NCBI GenBank assembly: GCA_019828595.1 | Contig: JAHQRK010000025.1 | Location: 310,001-374,000 of the forward strand | Source: Aphanomyces cochlioides | Taxonomy: Eukaryota > Oomycota > Saprolegniomycetes > Saprolegniales > Verrucalvaceae | Direction of reading: 5' to 3' | DNA length: 64,000 nucleotides | In this document: piece after piece, positions 1 to 11,322 of the stretch | Numbering within the stretch: the first letter of the stretch is position 1 | Layout: every line of letters starts with the position of its first letter | Notes under the pieces: model-generated | What the model saw: only the letters and a program-made list of their open reading frames with translations | Database searches by the model: none | Told to the model about the DNA's origin: nothing | Translations under genes and position numbers: made by a program

Positions 1-1
1 G

Positions 2-498
2 CGTGGAAAGCCAAAGGGGATTCGCACGGTGCTTCAGGAGCGAGGTCTATGGCGTCATGGTATGCATCTCAAATGCAACGATTCAGTTGCCACTGTTGGG
101 AGCGACGGCTCCACGTTGTGCTGTGCCCGTCATTGTTTGGCGGCACAGCCAGATTTTTGTGCACAGTAATCACAACTCGAAGAAACGATCGGCGCCCACG
201 GTCATGAATGTCTATTTTTCCCCAAGTACCATTGTGAGCTCAACCCAATTGGGTCGTACTGGGGTGCCGCCAAGCGTTTTGCAGATCCAACTGCGACTAT
301 TCTTGGGCTGCTCTCCAGGAGTGTGTGCCTCGAAGCCTCGAGCAAGTTCAATTGAGCACTATTCGTAAGTTTTTTCGTCGTTGTGGCCACTTCATTCAAT
401 CATACAATGACGGCTGCGACTACAAGCTCACACAATATGCTCACAAGCAGTACAAAAGTCACCGGCGCATCCCACAATTTGTATTTGGCGATGAATAA
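2..498 (+). pseudogene. C-terminal remnant of a DDE-type DNA transposase
   Basis: Reading frame 2 from base 2 gives a protein starting GKPKGIRTVLQERGLW, a cysteine-rich stretch (CCARHCLAAQPDF), then FFPKYHCELNPIGSYWGAAK. The last block (F-P-K-x-H-C-E-L-N-x-I, WGAAK) is the terminal catalytic region of a widespread Tc1/mariner-like DDE endonuclease family of fungi and oomycetes. An in-frame stop interrupts it near base 169. The frame changes near 350, where the usual basic tail (IRKFFRRCGHFIQSY) continues in frame 1 to a stop at 496-498. The N-terminal part lies outside the window. This is a dead remnant with at least two lesions. The family label is from recalled motifs, not from a search. 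Confidence 0.7.
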
Positions 499-594
499 CA
501 GAGAAATACAAGCATACATGCACTCTTGGCTCAAAGTGGCCGTTTTGCAGTCTTCGGGCGATGTGCACCTTAGGAGGCTGTGAGTTACATCTAC

Positions 595-1031
595 TACTGT
601 ATTTCCTGTAAGGTTGTCACCTCTATTTTTTCCCATTGAGTTGTCACCACTGATATAATTATTTAAATGATTCATACAAATGTATAGTATACATTTATAA
701 TACATTCTGATGAAATTTTTCGGAGTTCCCCTTGAGTTGTCACCAGTCAGATTTTATTGGAAGAAACCAGGGCATAAATTTATCGTGTTCATGCGTTGCA
801 GTCGGCAAACCTGGACCCAAATGAGCGTTGCAGGTTTTCATTCTCCCAAACTGGAGTCAGCCACTCGTAAAGTCGACATACGACTGCGAGGTGTTCTTGA
901 TAATAATATGATTGGTAGATAAGTCTAATTTTTACCCAATCAAATGTACCTCATTTTGATATCTGATTTCCTTTGGACTTGTCACCATTTCGAAAATCAT
1001 TCGTGGTGACAACCTTACGGGAAATACGGTA
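595..1031. mobile_element. MITE-1, non-autonomous DNA transposon with 27-bp terminal inverted repeats
   Basis: Bases 595-621 and the reverse complement of 1005-1031 match at 25 of 27 positions. The ends begin TACTGTATTTCC / TACCGTATTTCC and run into GTAAGGTTGTCACC. No transposase is encoded inside. A motif TTGAGTTGTCACCA recurs internally at 636 and 732, with a weaker copy at 973, and may be a transposase-binding site. The end sequence resembles that of MITE-2 (6983-7525), so both may be moved by one Tc1/mariner-like transposase with TA targets. Confidence 0.75.
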
Positions 1032-1630
1032 TTAATAGTACAGTACAATTGTTTTGAATCAATAATATTTATTTATACAGGTCATCAATAGGAAGAGGTA
1101 ATAAGTTATAGAGACATTATCTGGGACATGGTGTCGTCTTCGGCCCTCTGGGAAATTACAGCGCAGAGACCCTTTTCAGATCCTGACTGCCTGAGTATGT
1201 AGGTCGAGAGAAAGGCCGATATGACGAAACTCTCCAGCCTTTGATAGCCGACTTTGCTAGCACTCAAGTCCTTGTTCCATAGTATTACTTATATCTTTCT
1301 ATTAGAAATTCACTTTGAAATCGAATATGTTTGCAGTAAATTGGATCATAGACGTGCATCCTCCTGGCCAAGGCGCACAAGTCTGAGGAGCAGTGGATCT
1401 AGACTGGGTTTTTCTCGTATTTGTCGAGGCAATGACTACTACAAGCTAAAGAAAGAAAGGGGGGCGGTGTGCAAAATGCAAATTCATGGAGGGCGAGAAT
1501 TACTTGCGAGAACGTCGCGGCAAAGCTTTTATTATTCATACAACATATTCAGCCTTCACATCATAACCCACCAGAACGCCTGAAAGAAACGAGAGGGGGG
1601 ATTGGCTAGATCGTTGGGGCGTAAATGGAA
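1032..1630. other. No gene recognised
   Basis: Short open frames only, none with recognisable motifs or plausible splice structure. The stretch lies downstream of LRR-A and presumably holds its 3' untranslated region next to 1631. Confidence 0.5.
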
Positions 1631-2801
1631 TTAGTGTCCAATGACCAGGGCTGCCAATGACACGAAGGCGATGAGAACACCCCCAACGTTTCGGCTGACG
1701 ACACCACCTACAGATAGATTCGTCAATGGATATGATGGAGGTTACGACGTACTGGAGGGGGCAGCTGTTGTTGGGTCAGAATTTCCCGTAAGATCACCAA
1801 GTGTGACCTTGCACACTGAAAACTTTTGGTCTGGCGACGGCTTGCCGTAGACAGCATCGCCTTGGAGCGTATAGCTGACAACTGGTGTAATATTGTACTG
1901 GACCACTCGGTCTGCTTTGTTGCCACAAGCCTTCAATGTGTCTTCGTACGAATTTGCATCCGCCGTCAGTGTAACTGACGTGTTGATGAAGATGGTGACG
2001 GTTTCATAGGCCTTCACGACCATTCCAGGGTTCTCGCTCAAGTCTCTATCATTGCGAATATCAACCACAGTTGTGAAGTGAGTGTACTTACAAGGCGCGG
2101 AACACAGAGTGAAAAATCGGCCACTCGTCCTGGTTCCATGAAACCGACTTCAATTGGTTGCCGCGATGTAGACTACGCGTTAGAACTCGTCAGATGTCCA
2201 TGAGGATAAAGTCACGTACAGGCGAACAACTTTGGGGAAAAAGTTTTCCCACGTATTGTAAGGCGTCCATGCCAATCCTCCTTGGTTGTAGCTCACATCC
2301 CTAGAGAAGGGCATCATCAGTAAACCCGTTCTATCGTGGAGGATTCGTGTACAAGGTCACGACGGGAAGCGAAACGTTGATCCAACTCGTTTTCAACGCA
2401 TTGTGACTCAAATTCCTACGAAAATTCAAGTCAATCTCCCATATTCATGATGGATAGAACTCACAGAAATGTAAGATTCGACGGTATGCCTCGCAAGACT
2501 TGGGTAATTTGATTGTACGACAAGTCACTAGGCAGAGTCAAAGTTAGCGACCTCGTTGGGTTGATAGATGGTGAACGTACACCCATTGAGCATCGGCAGG
2601 CAAACTTTGAATGGCGGAGATGCTGAGGTTTCGGAAGTCGTACGATTGATTGCTGGATGGTTCGAGGTTTGTCAAAGTTCCAGTCGTGGTGTCGTTGAGG
2701 CAAGGGATGGAAACGCCTTTTGAGGTTGTACAAGTCGTCAACGTGATCGAGGCATTGGCGATCGCTACCAATGCGAGTAGAAAGACGTTGGCAATGTTCA
2801 T
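1631..2801 (-). CDS. LRR-A: secreted leucine-rich-repeat protein, GPI-anchor type
   Basis: Seven exons can be joined without a lesion: 2801-2581, 2527-2465, 2415-2353, 2300-2220, 2172-2092, 2045-1753, 1707-1631, giving 292 aa. Exon 1 encodes a signal peptide (MNIANVFLLALVAIANA) and a cysteine-containing cap (LTTC...IPCLNDT...NQSYDF). Exons 2-5 are 63, 63, 81 and 81 nt, each beginning with an LRR core (DLSYNQI, NLSHNAL, DVSYNQG, VYIAGNQL-like). Exon 6 encodes a membrane-proximal domain that begins DLSENPG and has two cysteines. Exon 7 gives a Ser/Thr/Pro-rich spacer and a terminal hydrophobic stretch (VGGVLIAFVSLAALVIGH) with no basic tail, as in a GPI-attachment signal. The role is probably cell-surface recognition or adhesion; the ligand is unknown. 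Start chosen for the signal peptide. Confidence 0.8.
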
Positions 2802-2910
2802 CTTGGCTGAGGGGAAGATTTTTGAAAAATGGCAATTGAACTTTGCAAGGCAGTAACCCATCGACAACATGTGTTGCAACGTTTCCGCAATTCCTTGAAG
2901 AGCACAAGCC

Positions 2911-2930
2911 TGCTTCCGTGATTCTAGGAG
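2911..2930 (-). promoter_or_regulatory. Conserved upstream motif of LRR-A
   Basis: On the minus strand this reads CTCCTAGAATCACGGAAGCA. The same block lies 105-140 nt upstream of the start codons of LRR-B, C and D. Conservation outside the coding region suggests a promoter or 5' untranslated element, but shared recent ancestry could also explain it. Confidence 0.45.
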
Positions 2931-2939
2931 CCGTCTGAT

Positions 2940-4620
2940 CAATCCGACAGCGAAGAAGTGGAGACAAAATTTGCTTTCACAGACAAATTGGTACTTGCTT
3001 TGCACCGCTCAAATTGTTTAGTTTTTCGATCGATGGAGGGACTCATGGCCCACACACTTCACGCTGAATTCTAACTGCGTGCAAACACTTGGAAATATTA
3101 ACTGTGTCGTTGTGTTCCAAGCTGCTGCGACTGCTTTCCACAGACTGCAGCATGAACCTCTCCAAGCACTCTGGGCATTGTATTGTGATTTGAAATCGTA
3201 GGAACAGATTGCCTACATTTCGATTTTGACGAATCAAAGTAATTTCTAATTTTAATTGGCTGAATTTGAATTGATTTGAGATCTTCCTCTTGCGCCAAGT
3301 TGAAACTTGCCGCTCTGACCGGCTCGTGATATTTCCGCTTGCTTGATACATGACACTAACATTATGATTGGTCAATATAAAGAGATTTTATAGATGTTTG
3401 ATTGGTCAATGAATCGTAGGAATTTTGGTCCTACAATTTGGCAAAATTTTCAGTCAAAACGAACTTCATACTTTAATCAAGTAAATATGTGAGGTATTTT
3501 TTCGAAAAAATGGAATATATCGGAATATTCTTCCTACGATTCATCAAAATATCAAATACAGTTCCTACATTTTCCGACTTATGCAGTTATGATCGAAGTT
3601 ACACATATAACTCTAATAACTTATTTTCACTCATATTCTATATTTAAGCAAAATATTTATTTTGAGAGGTAATAGACTTGACCATGCATCTGGCCATGAA
3701 CTTCGCTTAATTCTCCAAGTATAAAGATTAGCGCTTATATTTTAACTAATTGTACCGACTACAAACCACATAGACATTGCATCGAGGCGAATCTTTTGCA
3801 ATCGTGCCAGCTTAAAGTATAGTAATAAAACTCTTTAATTCTATACTTTTGCCAATTGATATTGCACTTTTGAAAACAATAGCAAAATCATGTACAATCT
3901 ACTTGAGATGGAGCGCATCATGCACCCACTGGCTGTCGCTTGTGAAATCTCATCTGAAAGTACCTCTGGGGAATACTGTAGTTCCCAAGACGGAAGGTTT
4001 TCCATGTTGATGAACTATGTGCAATATTATAAAATAATACAAAATATAAATTTAGATGGGTTTTACATGGTCCTTTTAGGCAGTGATTTCTCACTGATCC
4101 ATTACACCTTTGACAATTAATACATTAATTCAAGGAACTATTAAATATAAAAGTTTTATAGGCATCGACATCTGGAAATTCATCACAGAAAAATGCACAT
4201 TACACGCGTCTTGATGAGTTGTGCTCCTTATCCTCATGCAAAGACAAATTGTCTTTGCATTGTCTTTGTGGAAAAGGACGATCAGGTAGATCCTAGAGGC
4301 GTGGAAGCAGGTTTGTCCACTTAAAGAATTTTTATGACCAACGGAGGCAGTGAGTAGTCAATAAATAGGAAAAATAATCGACAAACGAAGCGCCACCGAT
4401 TCAACAATCACACCCATTCATCCATCCAGCAAGGAATACTGCCGTGGTGGTCTTTTCCTCACTGTGACGGTGGTGTTAATGTAGGGAATATCCCCTCGCC
4501 TTGTCAATTTGCGTATTCTTTGACACTGTGAACGTCATCTCAAGTTTGCATTGGAAGGAGAGGCATTCAGCTTGTCGAAATGAAGCAACTTTTCATACAT
4601 CAATGCTGAAAATTCACCAA
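2940..4620. other. AT-rich intergenic region, no gene recognised
   Basis: No coding motif was found. Two copies of GATTGGTCAAT (about 3368 and 3401, 33 bp apart) are CCAAT-type boxes. A 25-bp palindrome lies at 4236-4260. A 76-aa open frame at 3890-4120 has no recognisable feature. Confidence 0.45.
4236..4260. repeat. Perfect 25-bp palindrome
   Basis: The arms ATGCAAAGACAA and TTGTCTTTGCAT flank a single A. All 12 positions pair. It could be a dimer-binding site or a cruciform; nothing nearby tells which. Confidence 0.7.
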
Positions 4621-4624
4621 ATAA

Positions 4625-4645
4625 CTCCTAGAATCACGGAAGCAG
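4625..4645 (+). promoter_or_regulatory. Conserved upstream motif of LRR-B
   Basis: Reads CTCCTAGAATCACGGAAGCA in the sense direction, 116-136 nt before the LRR-B start at 4761. Same block as upstream of LRR-A, C and D. Confidence 0.45.
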
Positions 4646-4760
4646 TCCTATCCTCTTCAACGAAGTCTTGACGATCAACGACAGTGTTCTTCAAAAACTT
4701 GTACGCCGTTTTGTGGGCAAAACCAAGCGTTATTCATTTTTCAAAAATCTCTCAGACAAG

Positions 4761-5270
4761 ATGAAAATCGCAAGCAGCCTCTTGCTCTCTTTCGCCGCGG
4801 TTACCAACGCCGACGTGTACTTCCTTGCAAGGTGTCGCTGTTCCTTGCCTCAACGACACAACGAAAGAAACCTGACAAATCTTGAATCATCAAGCGACCA
4901 AACGTACAATTTCTCAAATCTCAACATTTTGACTTTGACGCTTGAATTCAGGTCGCAATATCAGTCATCTCTCTCTAATCGCACCGCATAAAACGTCTCG
5001 CCCGATAGAATCAACATCAGAGGGGTATGAGCCTTCCTCCTGTGTACTCAAATCTCGCGACCTTCTTGTTGTCAAAGAAGTGGATAGCCCCGGAACTAAA
5101 TAATATCCCAATTCTTCCAGAATGATGCCTCTGCAAGCAACACAACGAGGCAAAAGGAAGGATGGATCGCACATCTATGATACAAACGAAGGTCTACCGG
5201 TAGCTGCTCCAAGACCATCTCAAATGCAACGCATGTGACTCAATATACGTCGTTGATCCTCAATTAACGT
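4761..5270 (+). pseudogene. LRR-B: truncated LRR family copy
   Basis: The signal peptide (MKIASSLLLSFAAVTNA) and the cap (NLESSSDQTYNFSNLNI) are clear, but the cap has lost its usual cysteine spacing and the VPCLNDT motif through a frame change near 4850. After about 4940 the sequence departs from the family: no LRR exons follow. About 290 nt of tail-like sequence (frame reading SRDLLVVKEVDSPGTK) follows to 5130, so an internal deletion may join exon 1 to a tail exon. It faces LRR-C tail to tail. Confidence 0.7.
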
Positions 5271-5280
5271 TAGAAAGAAA

Positions 5281-6426
5281 TTACAGCCCCATGTACAAGA
5301 CGAGTAGTGAAACCAAACCAAGTACAGCTCCTTCAACTCGTCGGCTCGCAACGCCATCTAGAGAATGAATTGTGAGTGGAATGGACAGACGGGGGCTACG
5401 GCGTACTGGGTGGGGGCGTGTACAAATCAGTGTAGTTGAGACTGCACGCTGCGAACTTTTGGTCCGTCAAGACGTTGCCGTAGTGAGCCTCGCCTTGGAG
5501 CGTATAATTCAGCACGGGGATGATGTCCAACTTGACAATTTTCTCCGTTCGGTTGCCACAAACCTTCAATGTGTCGTCGTACGAGCTTGCATCGGCGGTC
5601 AGCGCAATGTTACTCTTGATTCGGTCCATGACATTGCTATCTCCATAGACAACAAGGCGTGGATTATCGCTCAAATCCCTACAGGCATCGTTGAGTACAA
5701 ATTCCTGATGGGATTGTCCTTACAAAGCGTGCAAATACGAGCGAAAGAAGGGAAAATTTGACGTCGTCCACTTGAGTGTGCCCAATTGGTTGCCCCGGAA
5801 AACTCTACAAGACAGGCTTTCTCGTGAAAATGCCAACCATCGTGGGGGTCACATACAGGCGAACGATCTGCGGCACATTCATTTCCCAATAGTAATCTCC
5901 ATTCCAAAGCAGTCCACCTTGATTGTAGCTGAGATCCCTACATAAGTTCCATGCTTCAGTCGACACGAATCCACCGACACGACTTACAAAGTCGAGACTG
6001 GGAGTTGAATCTTTGTCCAATTTGCTTTCAACGTATTGTAGCTCAAGTTCCTACACGATCTCTCGTCAGACTTGCAAGCTTTTTATAAAAGAGTCTCACA
6101 GAAATGACAGCGTGGATGGAATGCCCCGCGAGATTTCGCTAATTTGGTTGTACGACAAGTCGCTACACAAAAGTCACGACACACTCTGGCGAGAGAGGAA
6201 CGTACACGTATTTGGCGTCAGGAGGTAGATCTTGGATGGCCGTGATGTTGAGATTTGAGAAATTGTACGTTTGGTTGGGCGATCGGTCGAGATTCGTCAT
6301 CGTTCCTTTCACAGTGTCGTTGAGGCAAGGAACGGCAACGCCTTGCAAGGAGGTACAAGTTGTCAATAGATTATCAGCGTTCGTAACCGCGACGAAAGAG
6401 AGCAAAACCGCGCTGGTGATCTTCAT
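5281..6426 (-). CDS. LRR-C: secreted leucine-rich-repeat protein, GPI-anchor type
   Basis: Exons 6426-6206, 6162-6100, 6050-5988, 5937-5857, 5804-5724, 5678-5407 and 5357-5281 join into 285 aa without a lesion. Exon sizes (221, 63, 63, 81, 81, 272, 77) match LRR-A almost exactly. Signal peptide MKITSAVLLSFVAVTNA, cap with VPCLNDT and NQTYNFSNLNITAIQDL, four LRR exons (DLSYNQI, NLSYNTL, DLSYNQG, VFRGNQL), a membrane-proximal domain with two cysteines, then a Pro/Thr spacer (YTPPPST) and a terminal hydrophobic segment (VLGLVSLLVLYMGL) with no cytoplasmic tail. Closest in structure to LRR-A; both carry the same upstream motif. Expected to be displayed on the outer surface. Function not known. 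Confidence 0.8.
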
Positions 6427-6550
6427 CTTGACAGAGAGACGAAATTTTGAATACTGGCGCTTGGAGTTGTCCATGCAACCAACGGCGCTACTGTCTGTTG
6501 TCACCCATGTGGTGTCGTCGTTGGTCAAAAATTCTTTGAAGAGGACATGA

Positions 6551-6571
6551 CTGCTTCCACGCTTCTAGGAG
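6551..6571 (-). promoter_or_regulatory. Conserved upstream motif of LRR-C
   Basis: Minus-strand reading CTCCTAGAAGCGTGGAAGCA, about 125-145 nt before the start at 6426; differs from the LRR-A/B/D version at two bases. Confidence 0.4.
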
Positions 6572-6982
6572 CCTGCCAGTACTTGAAATACACTGTAGCG
6601 CATTTCACGTCACTCCTGTGTTATGACTGCGGTTGTGAAAAAGTCGGGATATACCGGTATCAAAGGGAACCACTGGCTTGGTTAAAAAACCACCAAAGCA
6701 GTGTGTCAACTACGAAAATCGCTTGAAATATCTTCCGACAGCGTTTTCGACTCTGCGCTTCACTCTCTCCATCTTGTTTGTGTTTCAATTACTCTGGAGA
6801 TGCATCCACAATGTGCTTGGGCTCTTTTTGTGTGGTTTCCCCGCACTACTTTACTGTAGCCCCAGCGTCTAATTTAGAATGAATTTTAAAAACAAATCCG
6901 GATACTTATCCGGACCATTTCTTGACCATTGCAATCACAAAATCCGGATAATATTCTTCCTTTATCCCGATGGCGACATCAC

Positions 6983-7525
6983 TACCGTATTTCGGGTTGA
7001 TTTATACCTAGTATTTTTATTGTTTCTCGATCCCACTCAAAGTTGAAGTTCATGGTATACAATTTTTCATATATTTTTACTCATGAATTGTTTGAAAGAA
7101 ATTCGGTTTTCGGAAAGATTTGTACCTAGTGTGATCTGATTGGACAATAAAGTGCCAATGATCGAAGGACGGCACAGAGAGATCGATGGATGGTTCTCAT
7201 AACTGTCGACGTCGTTGGTTGCGATTCTGGAGATGGAAGTCGGAGCTTCACAGCTCACACGGCTTACACATTCATGGAGTTGCCATATTCCTGTATGACT
7301 CTCAACTTCTCGGCCACCGATATAGTTGCTCGACGGGGCATCAAGCCGAGGAGGACAAGATTGCAGTCAGTGTCTCCAGCCGCACATTCATAAATTGTTA
7401 AAATTTTAACCAATCGAATGGAAAGAAATGGAATCGATGTGAAAGTACCACTTTACACTTTTGGGATTGATTTGTACCTATCGATCATTAAAATTGCTAG
7501 GTATAAATCAACCAGAAATACGGTA
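6983..7525. mobile_element. MITE-2 nested in Merlin-1
   Basis: Bases 6983-7011 and the reverse complement of 7497-7525 match at 28 of 29 positions (TACCGTATTTC, then GGTTGATTTATACCTAG). Removing it leaves a leader of about 310 nt before the Merlin-1 transposase, close to the 276 nt seen in Merlin-2, which supports a nested insertion. Subterminal GATTTGTACCTA copies occur inside both ends. No coding capacity. Confidence 0.8.
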
Positions 7526-7698
7526 AAAGCTTTCCGGATAATATCCGGACAGAGCCAGCAACGCAGTATGCCCCCTGTTTAGAGCCAATTTCCCAGAGCC
7601 ATCCATTTTTACAATATAAAGAATTTGTATACCCCTTTACTGTGGCCCTGGCATCACACGTCAAATACTTTCTAAGTCATTTCATTTTCTCACTAGCA

Positions 7699-8798
7699 AT
7701 GGAGAATGCATAAGACTTGTCCGACACAAGCGACTACACATTCAAGGCCGTCATGGCGGCGACACGATCCGAGCATGCCGCGATAACATGGTGTTTGAAG
7801 GTATTGATCCACTCTACACTGATGCGACTATTTTTTATGTTTTAGGTTGGTTTATTTCGTAATACAATGTTTTGTTCCTCTTGTCTTGGCGAAATGAAGC
7901 TAACCAAGGACCTCCAACGTTGGCGCTGTTGCCGTCGGGCATGCGAAATGGAATCAACCGTGCGCAAAAACTCGCCTTTCTATGGCTCACGTCTGCCTAC
8001 GTCGTCGCTAATCCTCGTTCTCTACTATTGGGCTACCAGGAAGACCTCGACACGATGGCGATGACCTGGAAGTATCCTCGAGGACGACAGGCGAGTGGTT
8101 CAAGTACTGCCGTGAAATTTGTTCAAGAGAAATGTGATCATGCACAATTAAGGTACTTGTGAAATCTAATATATGTGCGATATTAATTCTCACAATTCAT
8201 TAGATTGGAGGGGTTGGCTCGGTTGTTGAAATTGACGAAACATGCCTCAACAAAAAGTCGAAATACGGACGCGGGACTCAGCATGAAGACTGTTGGCTCT
8301 TCGGTGGAGTCGACAGAGCAACCAAGAAGTGGTTTGGAGTGCTGACATACAATGACAGAACAAAAGCAAAGCTCATACCAATTATAGCCAATCACATTGC
8401 AGAAGGTAATTTTTGATTGGCTGAAACTGAATTAAATCAATGATCTATCAGGAACGCTTATTGTTTCCGACAAGTTTAGCTCATACGTGTCGGCCAACGA
8501 AAGGCACACGCTGGCAAACAGTCCTGCGCTTGCCCACATGCGCTATGCGCACATGTGGGTAAATCATTCCACGAACTTTGTCAACCCGCTGAATGGAGCC
8601 CACACTCAGTCAATTGAAGGAGTGTGGGAAGTGCGCATAAAGCAATACCTCAAGGCCATGCGCGGCGTGCTACGTGATCTTTTGCAGAGTTATCTCAACG
8701 AGTTCATGTGGAGAAGCTGGTTCTTCCCACCAAAGGCAACAGGTAGCATGTATTTTAGAGGTTTAGTAATAGGAATACGAAAGAATCCTGATCCATAA
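7699..8798 (+). pseudogene. Merlin-1 transposase, inactivated
   Basis: Exons 7699-7800, 7846-8152, 8204-8405 and 8452-8798 correspond one to one with the intact gene of Merlin-2. Exon 1 has an in-frame TAA at codon 5, and the second exon changes frame near 8040. Exon 3 (GGVGSVVEIDETCLNKKSKY, then GRGTQHEDCWLFGGVD) and exon 4 (SDKFSSYV, NPLNGAHTQSIEGVW) keep the ISXO2-like DDE core, including the VEIDE and TQSIEGVW blocks. The zinc-ribbon-like N-terminus (CSSC...CCRRAC) is still visible. Dead as it stands. Confidence 0.8.
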
Positions 8799-8905
8799 TA
8801 CATGTTTCCTTTCATCTCTGGAGAATGATAACTTACTATCCGGATAAGTATCCGGATGAATTTCGAATGTTCTAAATTAGACGCCGGGTTAACTGAGTAT
8901 ATTAA

Positions 8906-11322
8906 AGAATTAATATGGCCCAAAAGGGCCGCAAACTAGACTTTCGATTTTGGCTTCATAGGTCGCATAATAAATATGTGTTGCGAAATGTGACCTTGGA
9001 AGGTTCTTGTGGAAAATCGTCCAGTGTTGCTTAACCGAAATAGACTTGGGTGTGGGGTAATTTGGAGGAACCATGGCAGAAAGAAAATGTTGCATGGCGA
9101 TTCAGGCTGTGAAATAATTCAACAGTATAGAGAAGAGCCATACAAGCAACTTTCTTTTCATGACCATCTTGATCCGAGTTGGTGGTGGCGAGATACGAGG
9201 CAATTTCGGGTTGACTGTGGAGGACTTGAAAATTTGTATACAAAAGTCTTGATAAAAATTCCAAGTGGAGGTACGCAGTGAAAAAGGCCAAGTAAATAAA
9301 AGCTTGAGTTGGGGTCGATCCATTAATAAATAAATCGACAGGAGAGGAAGGCCAAAAATTGACAAAAGGGTCGAAACAGAGTAAAATCAGGCCCAAGGAA
9401 AATAAATTGGCAAGAGGTAGGAGCCCAAAAAATCCAAAAAGGTCGTGGCCAATTTAATTCGACCTCAGGAGGCCGAATTAAATCGCTGGAACCATGGGAA
9501 AAGCTGGGTTTGAGAGAAAAGACCATCCAAAATAAAATGTTCTTGGACGATTTGACCAGCCAAAAAAATCAACGAGGTCGGTCGTTCCATGACAAGCAAA
9601 GTTGATTTCAGGAGCGTCTTCATCGGAGTTGATGGTGGCGAGATAGAGGGAAAATCCCTTGTGGGTTGGGCTTTTGGGGTAAACCTCCCAAAAATAATAA
9701 AAAGGGTAAAATATTTGGGAGGTGCCATTTTGACATGCGCCATGCGCGGATAGGTCTCGAGCGCGAGCATCGTCGGAGCTGGATTTCGAACGGCGCCGCG
9801 GTGCATGGAGCCACTTGGCAGAATCGTAGCGACGATACGTACGAAGGATAGCGCACCATTAGAATCGCCATAGGTAGTGTGTAGCGGGAGAGCGCTAGCC
9901 AAAACCAGTGTTTTTTCCAATCGGGCGTCTCGGCGGCCAAATTTGAAGGAGTCATAACTTCCGAACGGCTATGAGATAGATAGCCATACTTGGTGTCCTC
10001 CATCAATGGAGGCTAGCGGTGGATGCACCATATTAATCGGTGCATATAGAGTCGTGTAGCTGAAATGAGCTACGATGGTGGTTTTGGAGCCTTATCGGCT
10101 CAAAATGGTTTGGAATCGGAAGTTGGGTTCCTGTGCTGCTATCATGGTGCTTGATAGCTCAAATCCATCGCGAGGACATTCTCGAGCCTCTCCAACTCTA
10201 AGTTGGGCGATCGGAGTTGATTTGCGTTCAGGAGCCATTCCGATGAGTTTTAGCCATTTCACCAAAAGTTGTCGGGGCGACGGCAAGTAGGTTCCAGGGC
10301 TTCAATCATCGCTCTTGATGGCTTAAAACACTCGTCTAGCCATGATAGGATGGAAAAGAGTCATAGCCGGTCGATAGGAAATGATTTGCGACCTGTAGCC
10401 GACTTAAGGTTTTGTAGCCGGTGGATAGGGGCGGTTGACATTTTGGATTGAGGATTGCGAGCAAACCAGGATGTTTCAGGGCGTTCTAACGCTTTGGCTA
10501 GTCGTAATAAGTGGTGGAGCCACCCACTAGACACCTAGATGTCACTCGGTGACCGTAGGGAAAGCGTTCGAGTTGTCCAGGTGTTTCACCGGTTTGGGTG
10601 ACAGTCCAAAATGGGTTCGTGGTTTTGAACCATAGATCTAATATGTGCTAGTTGGTGTCGGCATAGAGCTCGATTCAACTGAGATAACAAGCCACTAAAC
10701 GTAGAAATCCACGCAGTAGGTCGAGAGAAATTTCACTTTTGGTGACGGGTTGAAACCGGTTCAAAATGGGTGTCACCGGGTCGAATTTCCTTTCGAATTT
10801 TGTTTCGCGAGTTTGGCGAGGTTTGAGCACTCGCAAACTGGCACATCTTGAGGAGGAGACATGGGAGAATCTTTTAGGCACCGTGGCGCAATTTTCCCGA
10901 ACAAAAAGTGTGCACTCGATTGTGAGATTTCGCCCCCAGGGGGAGACGTCGTAACAATTTTCAAAGTGTTGTTGTGAGAGAACCACTGCACTTTTTTGCA
11001 ATCTAACGCTTGCGTTTGTCTGCTTGGGATGTCTAGCAACCCTGATGACCATTAGAATGTCTGAAATGATCGTCAGAGCAATGCCAGAGTTGTCGATAGT
11101 TTTGCCATTTTGGGTGAACGGATAAAGTCAAGTCGATTTTGTGAACGACTCGGCATGAGATAAAGTTACTTGGTGTGTTCATAGAGCTCTGTTAGCTGGG
11201 GCTAACGAGCCATCAAACGCATGAAAAGGCCTAGTGGGTCGCGAGAAAATCCACTTTGAGTTTTCCCATTGGTTTGGGTGACTTAGGTGAATTTCTTCAA
11301 AGGTTGCAATATAACATGCCTT
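8906..11322. other. Non-coding region next to the LINE, probably its 3' sequence, with internal diverged repeats
   Basis: No convincing gene. Diverged direct repeats occur: a GTGGTGGCGAGATA block near 9180 and a similar GATGGTGGCGAGATA block near 9634; segments at 10120-10168 and 10283-10333; TAGCCGGTSGATAGG at about 10364 and 10414; and a 60-bp block at 10660-10735 resembling 11185-11255. A 30-bp palindrome lies at 9453-9482. The stretch follows ORF2 of the minus-strand LINE, so a long repeated 3' untranslated region is the simplest reading. Confidence 0.4.
9453..9482. repeat. 30-bp near-perfect palindrome
   Basis: Arms TTTAATTCGACCTC and GAGGCCGAATTAAA pair at 13 of 14 positions around a two-base loop. 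Located in the presumed LINE 3' region; a hairpin in RNA is possible. Confidence 0.65.

Larger units (their letters stand above)
6844..8905 (+). mobile_element. Merlin-1: degenerate Merlin-family DNA transposon
   Basis: A Merlin (IS1016/IS1595-like) transposase gene lies between inverted sequences: the left block ends GCGTCTAATTTAGA (6865-6878) and the right block is its complement at 8871-8884. Outside this core the left end continues ACTACTTTACTGTAGCCCC and the right end is more diverged. Inside both ends are paired TCCGGATA sites in inverted orientation (about 6896-6913 and 8838-8856), as in the intact copy Merlin-2. A MITE is inserted in its 5' leader. No clear target duplication was found, so exact ends are uncertain. 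Confidence 0.7.

Noticed and set aside
3..368. 121-codon plus-strand frame at the window start
   Set aside because: The neighbouring frame encodes a recognisable transposase end; this frame is its shadow.
9465..9920. 151-codon minus-strand frame
   Set aside because: Low-complexity translation without motifs, inside diverged repeats; the similar region near 9180 has no matching frame.
10675..11052. 125-codon minus-strand frame
   Set aside because: Lies in the repeated LINE-adjacent region and its repeat partner does not keep the frame.
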